64,000 bases of DNA from Cylindrospermum sp. FACHB-282. GTDB lineage: Bacteria; Cyanobacteriota; Cyanobacteriia; Cyanobacteriales; Nostocaceae. The notes below the pieces were generated by a model. The model was not told the DNA's origin. It worked only from the letters and a program-made list of their open reading frames with translations, and ran no database searches. Shown one piece after another: positions 17,723 through 26,924 of this stretch (its first letter is position 1; every line of letters starts with the position of its first letter). The DNA lies in the NCBI RefSeq assembly GCF_014697195.1, contig NZ_JACJRJ010000016.1, positions 1-64,000 on the forward strand. Direction: 5' to 3'. The position numbers and the translations under genes are program-made.

Positions 17723-17802
17723 CGAGTAGATTTTGGATAAGCAACCGCCAATGAAAGGATAACTTTAATGAAACCCCTCAACTATTAACTGCTGACTGTT
17801 GA

Positions 17803-18123
17803 CTATTCCTCGATTTGGTGAACTGCAAATTTGTGCAGTGGTAAACTGAGGATGCAAGAAAAAGTTAAAAAGTATGACAAGGCAGTGGTTATTTTTAAAG
17901 ACACTGTCAAACCTTGCCAGTCGGGTAAAAGCATCTTCTCAACCCCAAAAGCAACACAGTAAACGAGCCAGTAACTAAAGCTCATTCTCAACAGAATTTG
18001 CTCTGTTTCTTCCCCATCAGTTTGCTGTTGCTTACAGTCCCGCAGTAATACTAGCCCAACAATACAAGCTACAAAGGAAACAGCAACTACAAATTCGTGG
18101 CACAATAAGTTAACCGAATTCAT
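17803..18123 (-). CDS. Small multi-span membrane protein, unknown function
   Basis: A 106-residue protein with about three hydrophobic segments (residues 10-28, 46-62 and 75-98). It has a charged KQQQTDGEETEQ loop and ends HKFAVHQIEE. I recognise no family. The ATG at 18123 is preceded by CAGGACAAACGCAA in the coding sense, a weak ribosome site. It lies between a transposase remnant and moaE, without an obvious partner. Confidence 0.5.
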   Translation of the reverse strand: MNSVNLLCHEFVVAVSFVACIVGLVLLRDCKQQQTDGEETEQILLRMSFSYWLVYCVAFGVEKMLLPDWQGLTVSLKITTALSYFLTFSCILSLPLHKFAVHQIEE

Positions 18124-18392
18124 TTGCGTTTGTCCTGATATCTATTTTTCTACTTTGAAATTCAGTCTAAAGGCATATTCCTGATGAATATACAAAACAT
18201 TCACAAACTGCAATAGTTAACCACTATCTATGTAAACAATTGCAACAAAACTTGTTGTTTCACGAAGTTAAATTTTTTTAATTAAAATTAACTGTTTCTG
18301 TTAAGCAAAGTCCTTGGCGAGACTGGGAAGAAAAATACTCAATCGTCGTCAACAACTGTAGTCATCTAGACTGATCTACAACGTTTCAAAAC

Positions 18393-18878
18393 TTAACAAT
18401 TATTCCCTTGGGCTTCGCAAGCGCCAATACTCACCCAGCTACTAGAACCATCTAACCAATGTTCTTTTTTCCAAACCGGTGCATTGTGTTTGAGGGTATC
18501 AATTGCATATTGACACGCATCAAAGGCCTCACGGCGATGAGGACAACCCACAGCCACTAAAACGCTGATTTCCCCAATTTGCAAACGCCCAATACGGTGA
18601 TAAATTACTACCCGATTCACATCAGACCAGCGATCGCGAATATCAGCCGCAATTTGATAAAATACCCGTAATGCCATCGGTTCGTAAGCTTGATACTCCA
18701 AGGCAACCACAGGTTTACCATCGGTTTGATTGCGAACCATTCCACTCATCACCACCACGGCACCATTAGCGGGATCTTCTGCTTTAGCGTAAATTTCCTC
18801 CAGAGACAATGGCGCCAAAGTAATAGCAAAGCTATCTTCAGACCTTGGTTTTGTGGGAGAAGCAAGAGTGATTGTCAT
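18393..18878 (-). CDS. moaE: MoaE, molybdopterin synthase catalytic subunit
   Basis: A 161-residue large subunit of molybdopterin synthase, which with thiocarboxylated MoaD converts precursor Z (cPMP) to molybdopterin. Family signatures are GAVVVMSGMVRNQTDGKPV, LEYQAYEPMA, VVIYHRIGRLQIGEISVLVAV and HRREAFDACQYAIDTLKHNAPVWKKE with the catalytic Lys pair. The length is normal. No moaD or other cofactor gene adjoins it. Confidence 0.93.
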   Translation of the reverse strand: MTITLASPTKPRSEDSFAITLAPLSLEEIYAKAEDPANGAVVVMSGMVRNQTDGKPVVALEYQAYEPMALRVFYQIAADIRDRWSDVNRVVIYHRIGRLQIGEISVLVAVGCPHRREAFDACQYAIDTLKHNAPVWKKEHWLDGSSSWVSIGACEAQGNNC

Positions 18879-19367
18879 AACCGATTTCTAAATGAATTGA
18901 TATTGAGTGTTTATATTGTGCAGTTAGCCGCGCTTATCCGCAGCTATCAGTCTTTCATTAAGTTTGTGTAAAGAAGTCAGGAACATCGCTCATATATCTA
19001 CGTCTTTCTATGTAATAAAGACAGATATCCCATTCAGCATTCTTCCTTACCCATCATGAAATTGATACAAAACCGTTTAATACTATAATCAAAGTATAGC
19101 CTGATTTTTTTTGTGGTGGAGAAATTTTCATCTGTAACAACAAGTGTTAATAACTACCTTACTATTGTATAATAACAGTTAATCCACGTAACAGCATAAA
19201 TCCTGCCGTCATCCTCCTTAAGGCTTATTACTATAATTGAATGATAAAGTTATCGGCTTGCTCACTATGATTGAGTAACCTGATAGTAACTTCATTGATG
19301 TCTGAATTTAGGAGACTGCTAGCAACACCAAGGCAAGTAGTAATTTAACAATATTAGGAAAAATTTA
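18879..19367. other. Intergenic region between moaE and the sensor-kinase locus
   Basis: These 489 A/T-rich bases separate two divergent genes and should contain both promoters. I see no open frame with family features and no strong hairpin or repeat. The kinase start at 19368 is preceded by a weak AGGAAAAATTTA ribosome site. Confidence 0.4.
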
Positions 19368-22202
19368 ATGAAATCATTTGGGTGTAACAAAGAAGCAGCG
19401 AGGCTTGAAGCTTTACATCAGTACCAGATTCTCGACACTGCACCAGAACAAGTATTCGACGATTTGGTGTTATTAACCGCGCAGATTTGTGACACACCAA
19501 TTGCCTTAATTAATCTGATAGATGGCAACCGTCAGTGGTTCAAAGCCAAGGTGGGATTGGATGTCCAGGAAATGCCTATATCTATGGGGTTCTGCCCACT
19601 TTGCATGGCTGAAGCTGATGTTTTAATTATTCCTGACACCTTAGCCGATGAGAAATTTGCCAGAGAAGCAGTAGTCACTTCCGAACCTTATGTAAGATTT
19701 TACGCTGGCGTACCTTTAATATTACCAAGCGGAGAAACAATCGGCACTCTATGTGTAATAGATCGCGTACCACGTCAAATCATGGCAAAACAGTTGTCAG
19801 CAATGCAATCTATCAGCCGTTTGGTAATCAGACAACTAGAAATCCGGCGGAATTTAGCAGAACTAGCCAGCATCAAAAGGGAGTATAAGCAGGCACAAGA
19901 AGCCTTGTACCAAAGTGAATCTACCCTCCATAGTTTCTTCGAGAGTGCGCCGATGATGATGGGAATTGTGGAATTGGTAGAAAATGACATTCTGCATATT
20001 ACTAATAACCCCGCCACAACTAAATTTTTGGGACTCACCCCAGATGCAATGCAAAATCGCCTAGCGCGAGAACTGGGTGTCGCACAAAAGCAGTTAAGCC
20101 AGTGGATTCATTACTATCGTCAAGCAGAGCATAGCCAATCACCTATCAAATTTGAATATTCTCACGAAACCCCCCAAGGACAAAAGTGGCTATCAGTAAC
20201 AGTCTCAGCAATTGCCAAAAATAATGGTAATCGTCAGCAATTCGCCTATGTGATAGAGGATATTACTGATCGCCTTGCCGCGCGGCGCGAACGCCGACGA
20301 GCAGAAGAAAAATTACGCTGGAAAGAAGCACTTTTAAGCTCCATGAATAGCGTCTCTCCACTAGCATTTTATGTTGTTGATAATCGCAGTGATGACATCC
20401 TTTATTTCAACGAGCGCTTTTGTGAGATTTGGGGACTAGAACATTTGAAAGAGCTTATGGAAAGCCAGGAATTGAAAAATCAAGAAATCATTTCCGACTG
20501 TCTCAAATTTATAGCCGATATTCCTGCCTTTGCCGCATCGTACCAACCTTTACAAAGTGAAGAAAATTGCTGCATTGTGGAAGACGAAATTTATTTTAAT
20601 GATGGGCGCATCATCCGGCGTTTTTCCACACAAATTCGGGATTATGAGGCTCAATATTTCGGGCGTTTGTATATTTTTGAGGATATCACCGCCCGCAAAC
20701 AGGTAGAACAACAAATCCGCGAGCAAGCAGCATTGCTGGATATTACTACAGATGCAATTGTCGTCCAAGATTTGGATAACAAAATTTTATTATGGAACAA
20801 AAGCGCCGAAAAACTTTATGGTTGGCAGGCAGAAGAAGCTATCGGCAAGAATGTCACTGAACTTTTGGACAACGAACCTTTGCCGCAACACCGGGAAATT
20901 TATCAAACCGTTTTGCAGCATGGCTCCTGGCAAGGTGAGTTACAGAGAACCAGAAAATCAGGAGCAGAAATCATCGTTGAAAGTTGCTGGACACTGGTAC
21001 GTGATGAGCGTTTACTACCTAAATCTATCCTGATAGTTGACACAGATATTACCCAGAAAAAACAACTAGAAAAGCAATTTTTACGCGCTCAACGCATGGA
21101 GAGTATCGGCACTCTTGCCAGTGGCATTGCCCATGATTTAAATAATGTATTGTCGCCAATATTGATGTCTGTACATCTGCTAAGAAATAAATTACATGAA
21201 CCCCAGATTCACCAGGTACTGTCAATAGTTGAAGGCAACGCCAAACGTGGTGCTAATTTGGTTAAGCAGGTGCTGTCCTTTGCTAGGGGAATTGAAGGCG
21301 ATCGCACAATAGTTCAAATCAAGCACCTGATTTTGGAAATGCAGCAAATTGTCGAACAAACCTTTCCCAAATCGATCACCATACATACAAAAATTCAGCC
21401 AGACTTGTTACCTGTTTGTGGTGACAGTACTCAACTACATCAGGTACTGATGAATTTGTGCCTTAATGCTCGTGATGCCATGCCTAAAGGCGGAACATTG
21501 TCAATATGTGCTGAGAATATTTTAATTGATCAAAATTATGCCAAAATGCATCTAGATGCCCAAGTTGGCTCTTATATTGTCATCCAGGTGACTGATACAG
21601 GAGTTGGGATCGAAGGTGGTATCTTAGATAGAATTTTTGAACCATTTTTTACAACCAAAGAGTTTGGTAAAGGTACAGGACTGGGGTTATCAACAGTCGT
21701 GGGAATTATTAAGGGACATGGTGGTTTTATCACCGTGTCAAGTGCTTTAGGCAAAGGCACAAATTTTCTGGTATATTTGCCAACAGTTAATACACCTGCC
21801 ACCCAGTTCTTAGAAGATATAGAAATGCCAACTGGTAATGGAGAATGGATTTTGCTGGTAGATGACGAAGCGGCTATTAGAGAAATAACCACAACTTCCT
21901 TAGAAAGCTATAATTATAAAGTAATTACTGCTAGCGATGGCATAAAAGGAATAGCATTATACTCTCAAAATAAAGATAAAATTAGGGCAGCTATTATCGA
22001 TTTGATGATGCCCAATATGGATGGAGTAACTACCATTCGCACATTGCAAAATATGAATCCACTATTGCCAATTATTGCTGTTAGTGGACTGGCTACAAGC
22101 GAACAAATACCCTTTAATCAAACATCTCGAAGCATAGCTTTTTTACCCAAACCATTCACAGCACAAGAATTATTGAAAGCTCTACAGGCAGTCAAGGGTT
22201 AA
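19368..22202 (+). CDS. Hybrid sensor histidine kinase (GAF-PAS-PAS-PAS-HK-REC)
   Basis: A 944-residue soluble hybrid kinase. Order: GAF (about 15-165), three PAS regions (about 180-305, 320-445 and 450-565), then a histidine kinase with H-box [16 protein letters not shown] (His589). ATP-binding motifs follow ([31 protein letters not shown]). A C-terminal receiver carries Asp878 in IIDLMMPNMDG and the Lys in LPKPF. No membrane segments are seen, so the signal is cytoplasmic. It is first in a four-gene row; the next gene starts 13 bases on. The kinase-receiver half is closely similar to that of the gene at 24868. Confidence 0.9.
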   Translation: MKSFGCNKEAARLEALHQYQILDTAPEQVFDDLVLLTAQICDTPIALINLIDGNRQWFKAKVGLDVQEMPISMGFCPLCMAEADVLIIPDTLADEKFAREAVVTSEPYVRFYAGVPLILPSGETIGTLCVIDRVPRQIMAKQLSAMQSISRLVIRQLEIRRNLAELASIKREYKQAQEALYQSESTLHSFFESAPMMMGIVELVENDILHITNNPATTKFLGLTPDAMQNRLARELGVAQKQLSQWIHYYRQAEHSQSPIKFEYSHETPQGQKWLSVTVSAIAKNNGNRQQFAYVIEDITDRLAARRERRRAEEKLRWKEALLSSMNSVSPLAFYVVDNRSDDILYFNERFCEIWGLEHLKELMESQELKNQEIISDCLKFIADIPAFAASYQPLQSEENCCIVEDEIYFNDGRIIRRFSTQIRDYEAQYFGRLYIFEDITARKQVEQQIREQAALLDITTDAIVVQDLDNKILLWNKSAEKLYGWQAEEAIGKNVTELLDNEPLPQHREIYQTVLQHGSWQGELQRTRKSGAEIIVESCWTLVRDERLLPKSILIVDTDITQKKQLEKQFLRAQRMESIGTLASGIAHDLNNVLSPILMSVHLLRNKLHEPQIHQVLSIVEGNAKRGANLVKQVLSFARGIEGDRTIVQIKHLILEMQQIVEQTFPKSITIHTKIQPDLLPVCGDSTQLHQVLMNLCLNARDAMPKGGTLSICAENILIDQNYAKMHLDAQVGSYIVIQVTDTGVGIEGGILDRIFEPFFTTKEFGKGTGLGLSTVVGIIKGHGGFITVSSALGKGTNFLVYLPTVNTPATQFLEDIEMPTGNGEWILLVDDEAAIREITTTSLESYNYKVITASDGIKGIALYSQNKDKIRAAIIDLMMPNMDGVTTIRTLQNMNPLLPIIAVSGLATSEQIPFNQTSRSIAFLPKPFTAQELLKALQAVKG

Positions 22203-22215
22203 GGTTAAAAAACCA

Positions 22216-24276
22216 ATGACTAAGGAATTACGGGAAAAAACTGAGCCAGCGCAACTATGGGAAGCACAACTCAGGATGGCATTAGACGCTGCTCGTATGG
22301 GCATTTGGAACTGGGATCTCCAGACTAACAAAATTACTAGGTCAGGTAACATCGAAGCCCTTTTTGGCTTAGAGGAGGGTACTTTGAACGACACCTACGA
22401 AGCTTTCCTCAAGTGTCTTCATCCTCAAGACTGCGATTTTGTCAAGCGCTCCCATCAACAAGCTATTGGGGACGGGATAGAATATGACATTGAATTTCGA
22501 GTTGTTTTGTCCGACGGTAGCATACGCTGGTTTGCCAGCAAAGGCGTAGTCTTGCGCGACTCAGGGATGCCGGTGCAGATGTGTGGGGTAGATACGGACA
22601 TCACAGAACGTAAAGTGGCAGAGGAAAAACTGCGTCAGAGCGAAGCGCGTTTTCAGATAGTTGCTCGTGCGACTAATGATGTTTTATGGGATTGGGATTT
22701 GCTAAATAATCAGGTGTGGTGGAATCAAACTATACAGACAGTTTTTGGTTACAGCCCAGAGGAAGTACATTTTCATGTGACTTGGTGGCGTGAACATATG
22801 CACCCAGAAGATCGACAAAGAATTGTTGCTGATCTGCGTGCTGTGATTGATAGCGGTCAACAATTTTGGTCGAATGAATACCGGTTTTTACGTAGTGATG
22901 GCGGTTATGCCCACATCTTTGATCGTGGTTATGTCGTCCATGACCATGGAGGTAAACCAGTGCGGATGATTGGCGCGATGATGGATATAAGCGAACGCAA
23001 ACGCGCCCAGGCAGAATTATTACGGCAAAATTTGCGATCGCAATTATTCGCTGATATCACCCTGAATATTCGTCAATCTTTACAAATCGATGAAATTCTC
23101 CAAACCAGCGTCACCGAGGTACAAAAACTACTACAAGCAGACCGAGTATTAATCTTGCGGCTACAGTCCAATGGTTCTTTCCTGGCAGTTAAAGAAGCAG
23201 TCGTTCCCGGTTTCCCCGTTGTCCTAGGGCAGCAAATTACCGACCATTGCTTTGGGGAAGATTGCATCCAGAAATACCGCCAAAGTGAAATAAGTGCCGT
23301 TAGCGACATCAAGCAAGCACAAATCGAATCTTGCCACGCCAAATTTATGCAACAATTTGGTGTCAAAGCTAACCTTGTCGTCCCGATTTTCCTCAAACAT
23401 CAAGTTTGGGGGCTGTTGATTGCCCACCAATGTCTGCATCCCCGTCAGTGGACTAACTGGGAAATTGATCTTTTGCGACAACTGGCAGATCAAATCGGCA
23501 TCGCCTTAGCTCAGAGCCTAATTCTAGAACAAGAAACTAATCAGCGGCAAGAACTCACCCGTTCCAACGAAGAACTGCAACAATTTGCCTTTATTGCCTC
23601 CCACGATTTACAAGAACCACTGCGTAAAATTAAAACTTTTGGTGAGCGACTCCAAGCTACCAATGGTGAAGCCTTAAACCCACAAGGCTGTGACTACCTA
23701 GAAAGGATGCAGAATGCCACCCTGAGAATGCAGACCTTAATTGAAGACTTATTAGCACTTTCGCGAGTCACTACTAGAGCACAGCCTTTTGTATCCGTGA
23801 ATTTGGCAAAAATTACCCAAGAAGTATTATCAGATTTAGAAGTACGTATCCAACAAACTGGGGCACGTGTGGAGGTCGGGAACCTGCCCATTATTCAAGG
23901 CGATCCCCTACAAATGCGCCAGTTGCTGCAAAACCTGATCTGTAATGCCCTCAAATTTCACCGCCAAGAAGAGCCACCTGTTGTCAAAATATACAGTCAA
24001 TTTTTAAACAATCAATTAGATAAAGTTGCCGTTGGTGAACAATTTTGTAAAATAATTATCGAAGATAACGGTATTGGGTTTGCCGAAAAATATCTTGATC
24101 GGATCTTCAATATTTTCCAACGTCTACATAGCCGCAGTGAATACGAAGGCACTGGCATCGGTTTAGCAATTTGCCGAAAAATTACTGAACGTCATCACGG
24201 TACTATTACAGCACAAAGTAAACCCGGACAAGGAGCAACATTTATGATTACACTACCAATTAATTCCCATTTCTAA
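22216..24276 (+). CDS. Cyanobacteriochrome-type histidine kinase (PAS-PAS-GAF-HK)
   Basis: A 686-residue kinase with two PAS domains (about 15-135 and 145-265), a GAF domain (about 270-435) and a phytochrome-type kinase with IASHDLQEPLRKIKTFGERL (His463), then NLICNALKFH and GTGIGLAICRKI. The GAF domain contains Asp-His-Cys-Phe (Cys345) and, 28 residues later, Cys373-His374 followed by GVKANLVVPI. This is the two-cysteine arrangement of DXCF cyanobacteriochromes, which bind a linear tetrapyrrole and sense blue/green-range light. Chromophore binding is inferred. No receiver is attached; the receiver encoded at 24405 is a likely partner. Confidence 0.85.
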   Translation: MTKELREKTEPAQLWEAQLRMALDAARMGIWNWDLQTNKITRSGNIEALFGLEEGTLNDTYEAFLKCLHPQDCDFVKRSHQQAIGDGIEYDIEFRVVLSDGSIRWFASKGVVLRDSGMPVQMCGVDTDITERKVAEEKLRQSEARFQIVARATNDVLWDWDLLNNQVWWNQTIQTVFGYSPEEVHFHVTWWREHMHPEDRQRIVADLRAVIDSGQQFWSNEYRFLRSDGGYAHIFDRGYVVHDHGGKPVRMIGAMMDISERKRAQAELLRQNLRSQLFADITLNIRQSLQIDEILQTSVTEVQKLLQADRVLILRLQSNGSFLAVKEAVVPGFPVVLGQQITDHCFGEDCIQKYRQSEISAVSDIKQAQIESCHAKFMQQFGVKANLVVPIFLKHQVWGLLIAHQCLHPRQWTNWEIDLLRQLADQIGIALAQSLILEQETNQRQELTRSNEELQQFAFIASHDLQEPLRKIKTFGERLQATNGEALNPQGCDYLERMQNATLRMQTLIEDLLALSRVTTRAQPFVSVNLAKITQEVLSDLEVRIQQTGARVEVGNLPIIQGDPLQMRQLLQNLICNALKFHRQEEPPVVKIYSQFLNNQLDKVAVGEQFCKIIIEDNGIGFAEKYLDRIFNIFQRLHSRSEYEGTGIGLAICRKITERHHGTITAQSKPGQGATFMITLPINSHF

Positions 24277-24404
24277 TTTTTATTCCTGGAGGGGGATTAC
24301 TACTAGACCCCAAAATGAGGTTAATTAGAAAACTGTGCCCAGTAATTTTTTGCTATTTAATACTTAATTCATAGTAATAACTATTGCAAGGGAGATAATG
24401 CATA

Positions 24405-24902
24405 GTGAAGGGTCGGCAAACAACCGTCACAATCTTGATGGCTGATGATGACGAAGACGACAGCCTGTTGGTTCGTGAGGCATTGGCAGAAAGTCAATTG
24501 TCAATTGAACTACATATCGTCAGGAATGGTGAAGAGTTGATCGATTATCTGTGTCACCGAGGGTTATATGCCGACATGAGTAGTAAACCACGTCCGGGTT
24601 TAATTTTGCTAGATTTGAATATGCCCAAAAAAGATGGTGTTGAAGCCCTCAAAGAGATTAAAAGTCACCCAGAACTGCGGCAGATTCCCGTTGTAGTCTT
24701 AACAACCTCAAGGGCAGAGGAAGATATATATAACACCTACAAATTAGGCGCAAATTCCTTCATCATTAAGCCAGTAACTTTTGATTCCTTAGTTGAGGTG
24801 ATGAAGACTATAGGAAAATACTGGTTTGAAATAGTAGAACTGCCCCTAGAAGCTGTGGGAGGTAATTATGGACAACAGACCAATCAAAGTTCTTTTAGTT
24901 GA
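24405..24902 (+). CDS. Single-domain response regulator (Rcp1/CheY-like)
   Basis: A 165-residue lone receiver: acidic pocket MADDDEDD, phospho-acceptor Asp70 in LILLDLNMPKKDG, Thr in VVLTTSRAEEDI and Lys in FIIKPVTF. No output domain is present. The long alpha4 region and YLCHRGLY are typical of Rcp1-type regulators paired with phytochrome-like kinases, which fits the cyanobacteriochrome kinase just upstream. Translation appears to start at GTG 24405 after AAGGGAG. The end overlaps the next gene by 35 bases, which suggests translational coupling. Confidence 0.9.
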   Translation: MKGRQTTVTILMADDDEDDSLLVREALAESQLSIELHIVRNGEELIDYLCHRGLYADMSSKPRPGLILLDLNMPKKDGVEALKEIKSHPELRQIPVVVLTTSRAEEDIYNTYKLGANSFIIKPVTFDSLVEVMKTIGKYWFEIVELPLEAVGGNYGQQTNQSSFS

Positions 24903-26760
24903 TGATGATGAAGATGACTATATTTTAACTCGTGATTGGTTTGGTGAATTTCAAGTAGCCAGTTGTGAGTTGGAATGGGTCAATAGTTACGCAGCAGCCA
25001 AAAATGCCATCGCTGGTAACAAGTATGATATCTATCTTGTAGATTACCGTTTGGGCCAGCATAATGGACTGGAACTGTTATACGAGGCAGTTAGCAATGG
25101 CTGTGCTTCTCCCATCATTTTACTAACTGGCCAGGGAGACCGGGAAATAGACTTGGAAGCGATGAAAGCAGGAGCAGCAGATTATCTCGAAAAAAGCCAG
25201 TTGACAGCGCCTTTGCTAGAACGTTCCATCCGCTATGCCCTTGAGCGCAAACAAACAGAACAGAAAATCCGTGAACAAGCTGCTTTACTTGATGTTGCCA
25301 CCGATGCCATTTTTGTGCGTGACTTAGATGACCAAATTTTATTTTGGAATAAAGCTGCTGAGTGTCTATACGGTTGGAAAAAAGAAGAAGCCCTTACTAA
25401 AAATATACGAGAACTTTGGCAAGAAAAAAACTTGTCTCAATTGCCAGAAGCAGTGAAGATGCTGATGAAAAATGGTTCTTGGCAGGGAGAGCTATATCAG
25501 AGAACAAAATGTGGCAAAGAAATCATAGTTGAAAGCCGTTGGACATTGGTGCGCGAGTTCGGACAAAAATCACAATCCATATTGGTAGTGAGTAGTGATA
25601 TTACACACAAGAAACAACTAGAAGCCCAATTTCTCCGCGCTCAACGATTGGAGAGTATTGGCACTCTAGCTAGTGGGATCGCCCATGATTTGAATAATGT
25701 CCTGGCACCGATTTTGATGACGGCTCAACTTTTGGAGTCCCAAGTCTATGATGAGCGATCGCGGCGACTTTTACCAATATTGATTACCAACGCTAAACGT
25801 GGGGCAAATTTAGTTAAGCAAGTACTGTCTTTTACTCGTGGACTGGAGGGTGAGCGTACCCTTTTGCAATTAAAGCATTTGATCATTGAAATTCAGCAAA
25901 TTATTAAAGAGACATTTCCCAAATCAATAGATGTTTTCACTCAAATTTCACCAGACTTTTGGACTATATCTGGCGATGCCACCCAATTGCATCAAGTGCT
26001 GATGAATTTGTGTGTAAATGCTCGTGATGCCATGCCCAACGGCGGAACTTTGACAATCTCTGCTGCAAATTTCTTAGTTGATGAAAATTATGCCCGAATG
26101 CATATTGATGCTAAAGTCGGTGCTTATGTTGTCATTACTGTTCATGATACTGGAATTGGTATTCCTCCAGAAATATTAGATCGGATATTTGAGCCATTTT
26201 TTACTACCAAAGAACTAGGGCAAGGCACTGGTCTTGGTCTTTCTACAGTACTGGGAATTATTAAAAGTCATGGCGGTTTTATCAACGTCTACAGTGAAGA
26301 GGGAAGAGGCAGCCAATTTAAAATATATTTACCAGCACAAGATGCAACGGAAATTACCGAAGAACAAGAAGTAGAATTGCCTCAAGGCAACAGTGAACTG
26401 ATTTTAGTTGTGGATGATGAATCTGCCATACGAGACATTACAAAAACATCTTTAGAAAGCCATAATTATCGAGCCATAACCGCCTGCGATGGCATTGAAG
26501 CAATAGCTTTGTACGTAGAACATCGGGATGAAATATGTTTAGTTTTGACCGATATGGTTATGCCCAATATGGACGGATTTACCACCATCCGCACGTTGCA
26601 AAAAATTAACCCAGAGGTGAGAATTATCGCCGTTAGCGGACTTGCTCCAAGTGATAAAGTGAATGCAGCTTATGATATGGGTATCAAAGCCTTTTTATCT
26701 AAACCTTTCACAGCAAATCAATTATTGGAAACCATTAATACAGTCAAAAGTAAGATTTAA
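24868..26760 (+). CDS. Hybrid kinase (REC-PAS-HK-REC)
   Basis: This 630-residue protein starts at ATG 24868, with GGAGGTAATT directly before it, inside the end of the previous gene. It has an N-terminal receiver (VDDDEDD, Asp59 in [11 protein letters not shown]), a PAS domain (about 130-250) and a kinase with [15 protein letters not shown] (His273) and [13 protein letters not shown]-terminal receiver has Asp562 ([11 protein letters not shown]) and LSKPF. Flanking receivers allow it to accept phosphate at one end and pass it on at the other. The PAS-HK-REC part is a clear paralogue of the gene at 19368. No output domain is seen in the locus. Confidence 0.9.
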   Translation: MDNRPIKVLLVDDDEDDYILTRDWFGEFQVASCELEWVNSYAAAKNAIAGNKYDIYLVDYRLGQHNGLELLYEAVSNGCASPIILLTGQGDREIDLEAMKAGAADYLEKSQLTAPLLERSIRYALERKQTEQKIREQAALLDVATDAIFVRDLDDQILFWNKAAECLYGWKKEEALTKNIRELWQEKNLSQLPEAVKMLMKNGSWQGELYQRTKCGKEIIVESRWTLVREFGQKSQSILVVSSDITHKKQLEAQFLRAQRLESIGTLASGIAHDLNNVLAPILMTAQLLESQVYDERSRRLLPILITNAKRGANLVKQVLSFTRGLEGERTLLQLKHLIIEIQQIIKETFPKSIDVFTQISPDFWTISGDATQLHQVLMNLCVNARDAMPNGGTLTISAANFLVDENYARMHIDAKVGAYVVITVHDTGIGIPPEILDRIFEPFFTTKELGQGTGLGLSTVLGIIKSHGGFINVYSEEGRGSQFKIYLPAQDATEITEEQEVELPQGNSELILVVDDESAIRDITKTSLESHNYRAITACDGIEAIALYVEHRDEICLVLTDMVMPNMDGFTTIRTLQKINPEVRIIAVSGLAPSDKVNAAYDMGIKAFLSKPFTANQLLETINTVKSKI

Positions 26761-26783
26761 ATATTGCAAATTAGCAATATTTA
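26758..26783 (+). terminator. Stem-loop at the end of the kinase locus
   Basis: Arms TAAATATTGC and GCAATATTTA (10 bp, including the stop codon) surround AAATTA, with TTAAAGC downstream. The stem is A/T-rich, so strength is uncertain. Confidence 0.45.
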
Positions 26784-26847
26784 TTAAAGCTAAAACCCTG
26801 TTAAGTAGACAGGCGTAATTAAATGTAAGATGTCATTATATTTATTT

Positions 26848-26902
26848 AAGCCCACCTACTTACAGTACATTTCATCATAGTAAGGTACACAAGGGCGGGC
26901 TT
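26848..26902. terminator. Probable bidirectional terminator between convergent genes
   Basis: AAGCCCACC and GGCGGGCTT pair with one wobble, with TTT on the plus side and AAAT on the minus side (T-rich in both directions). It lies between the kinase locus and the CHAT-TPR gene, which converge here. Confidence 0.45.
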
Positions 26903-26924
26903 TTCGTCCCACCCCACAACTGAA

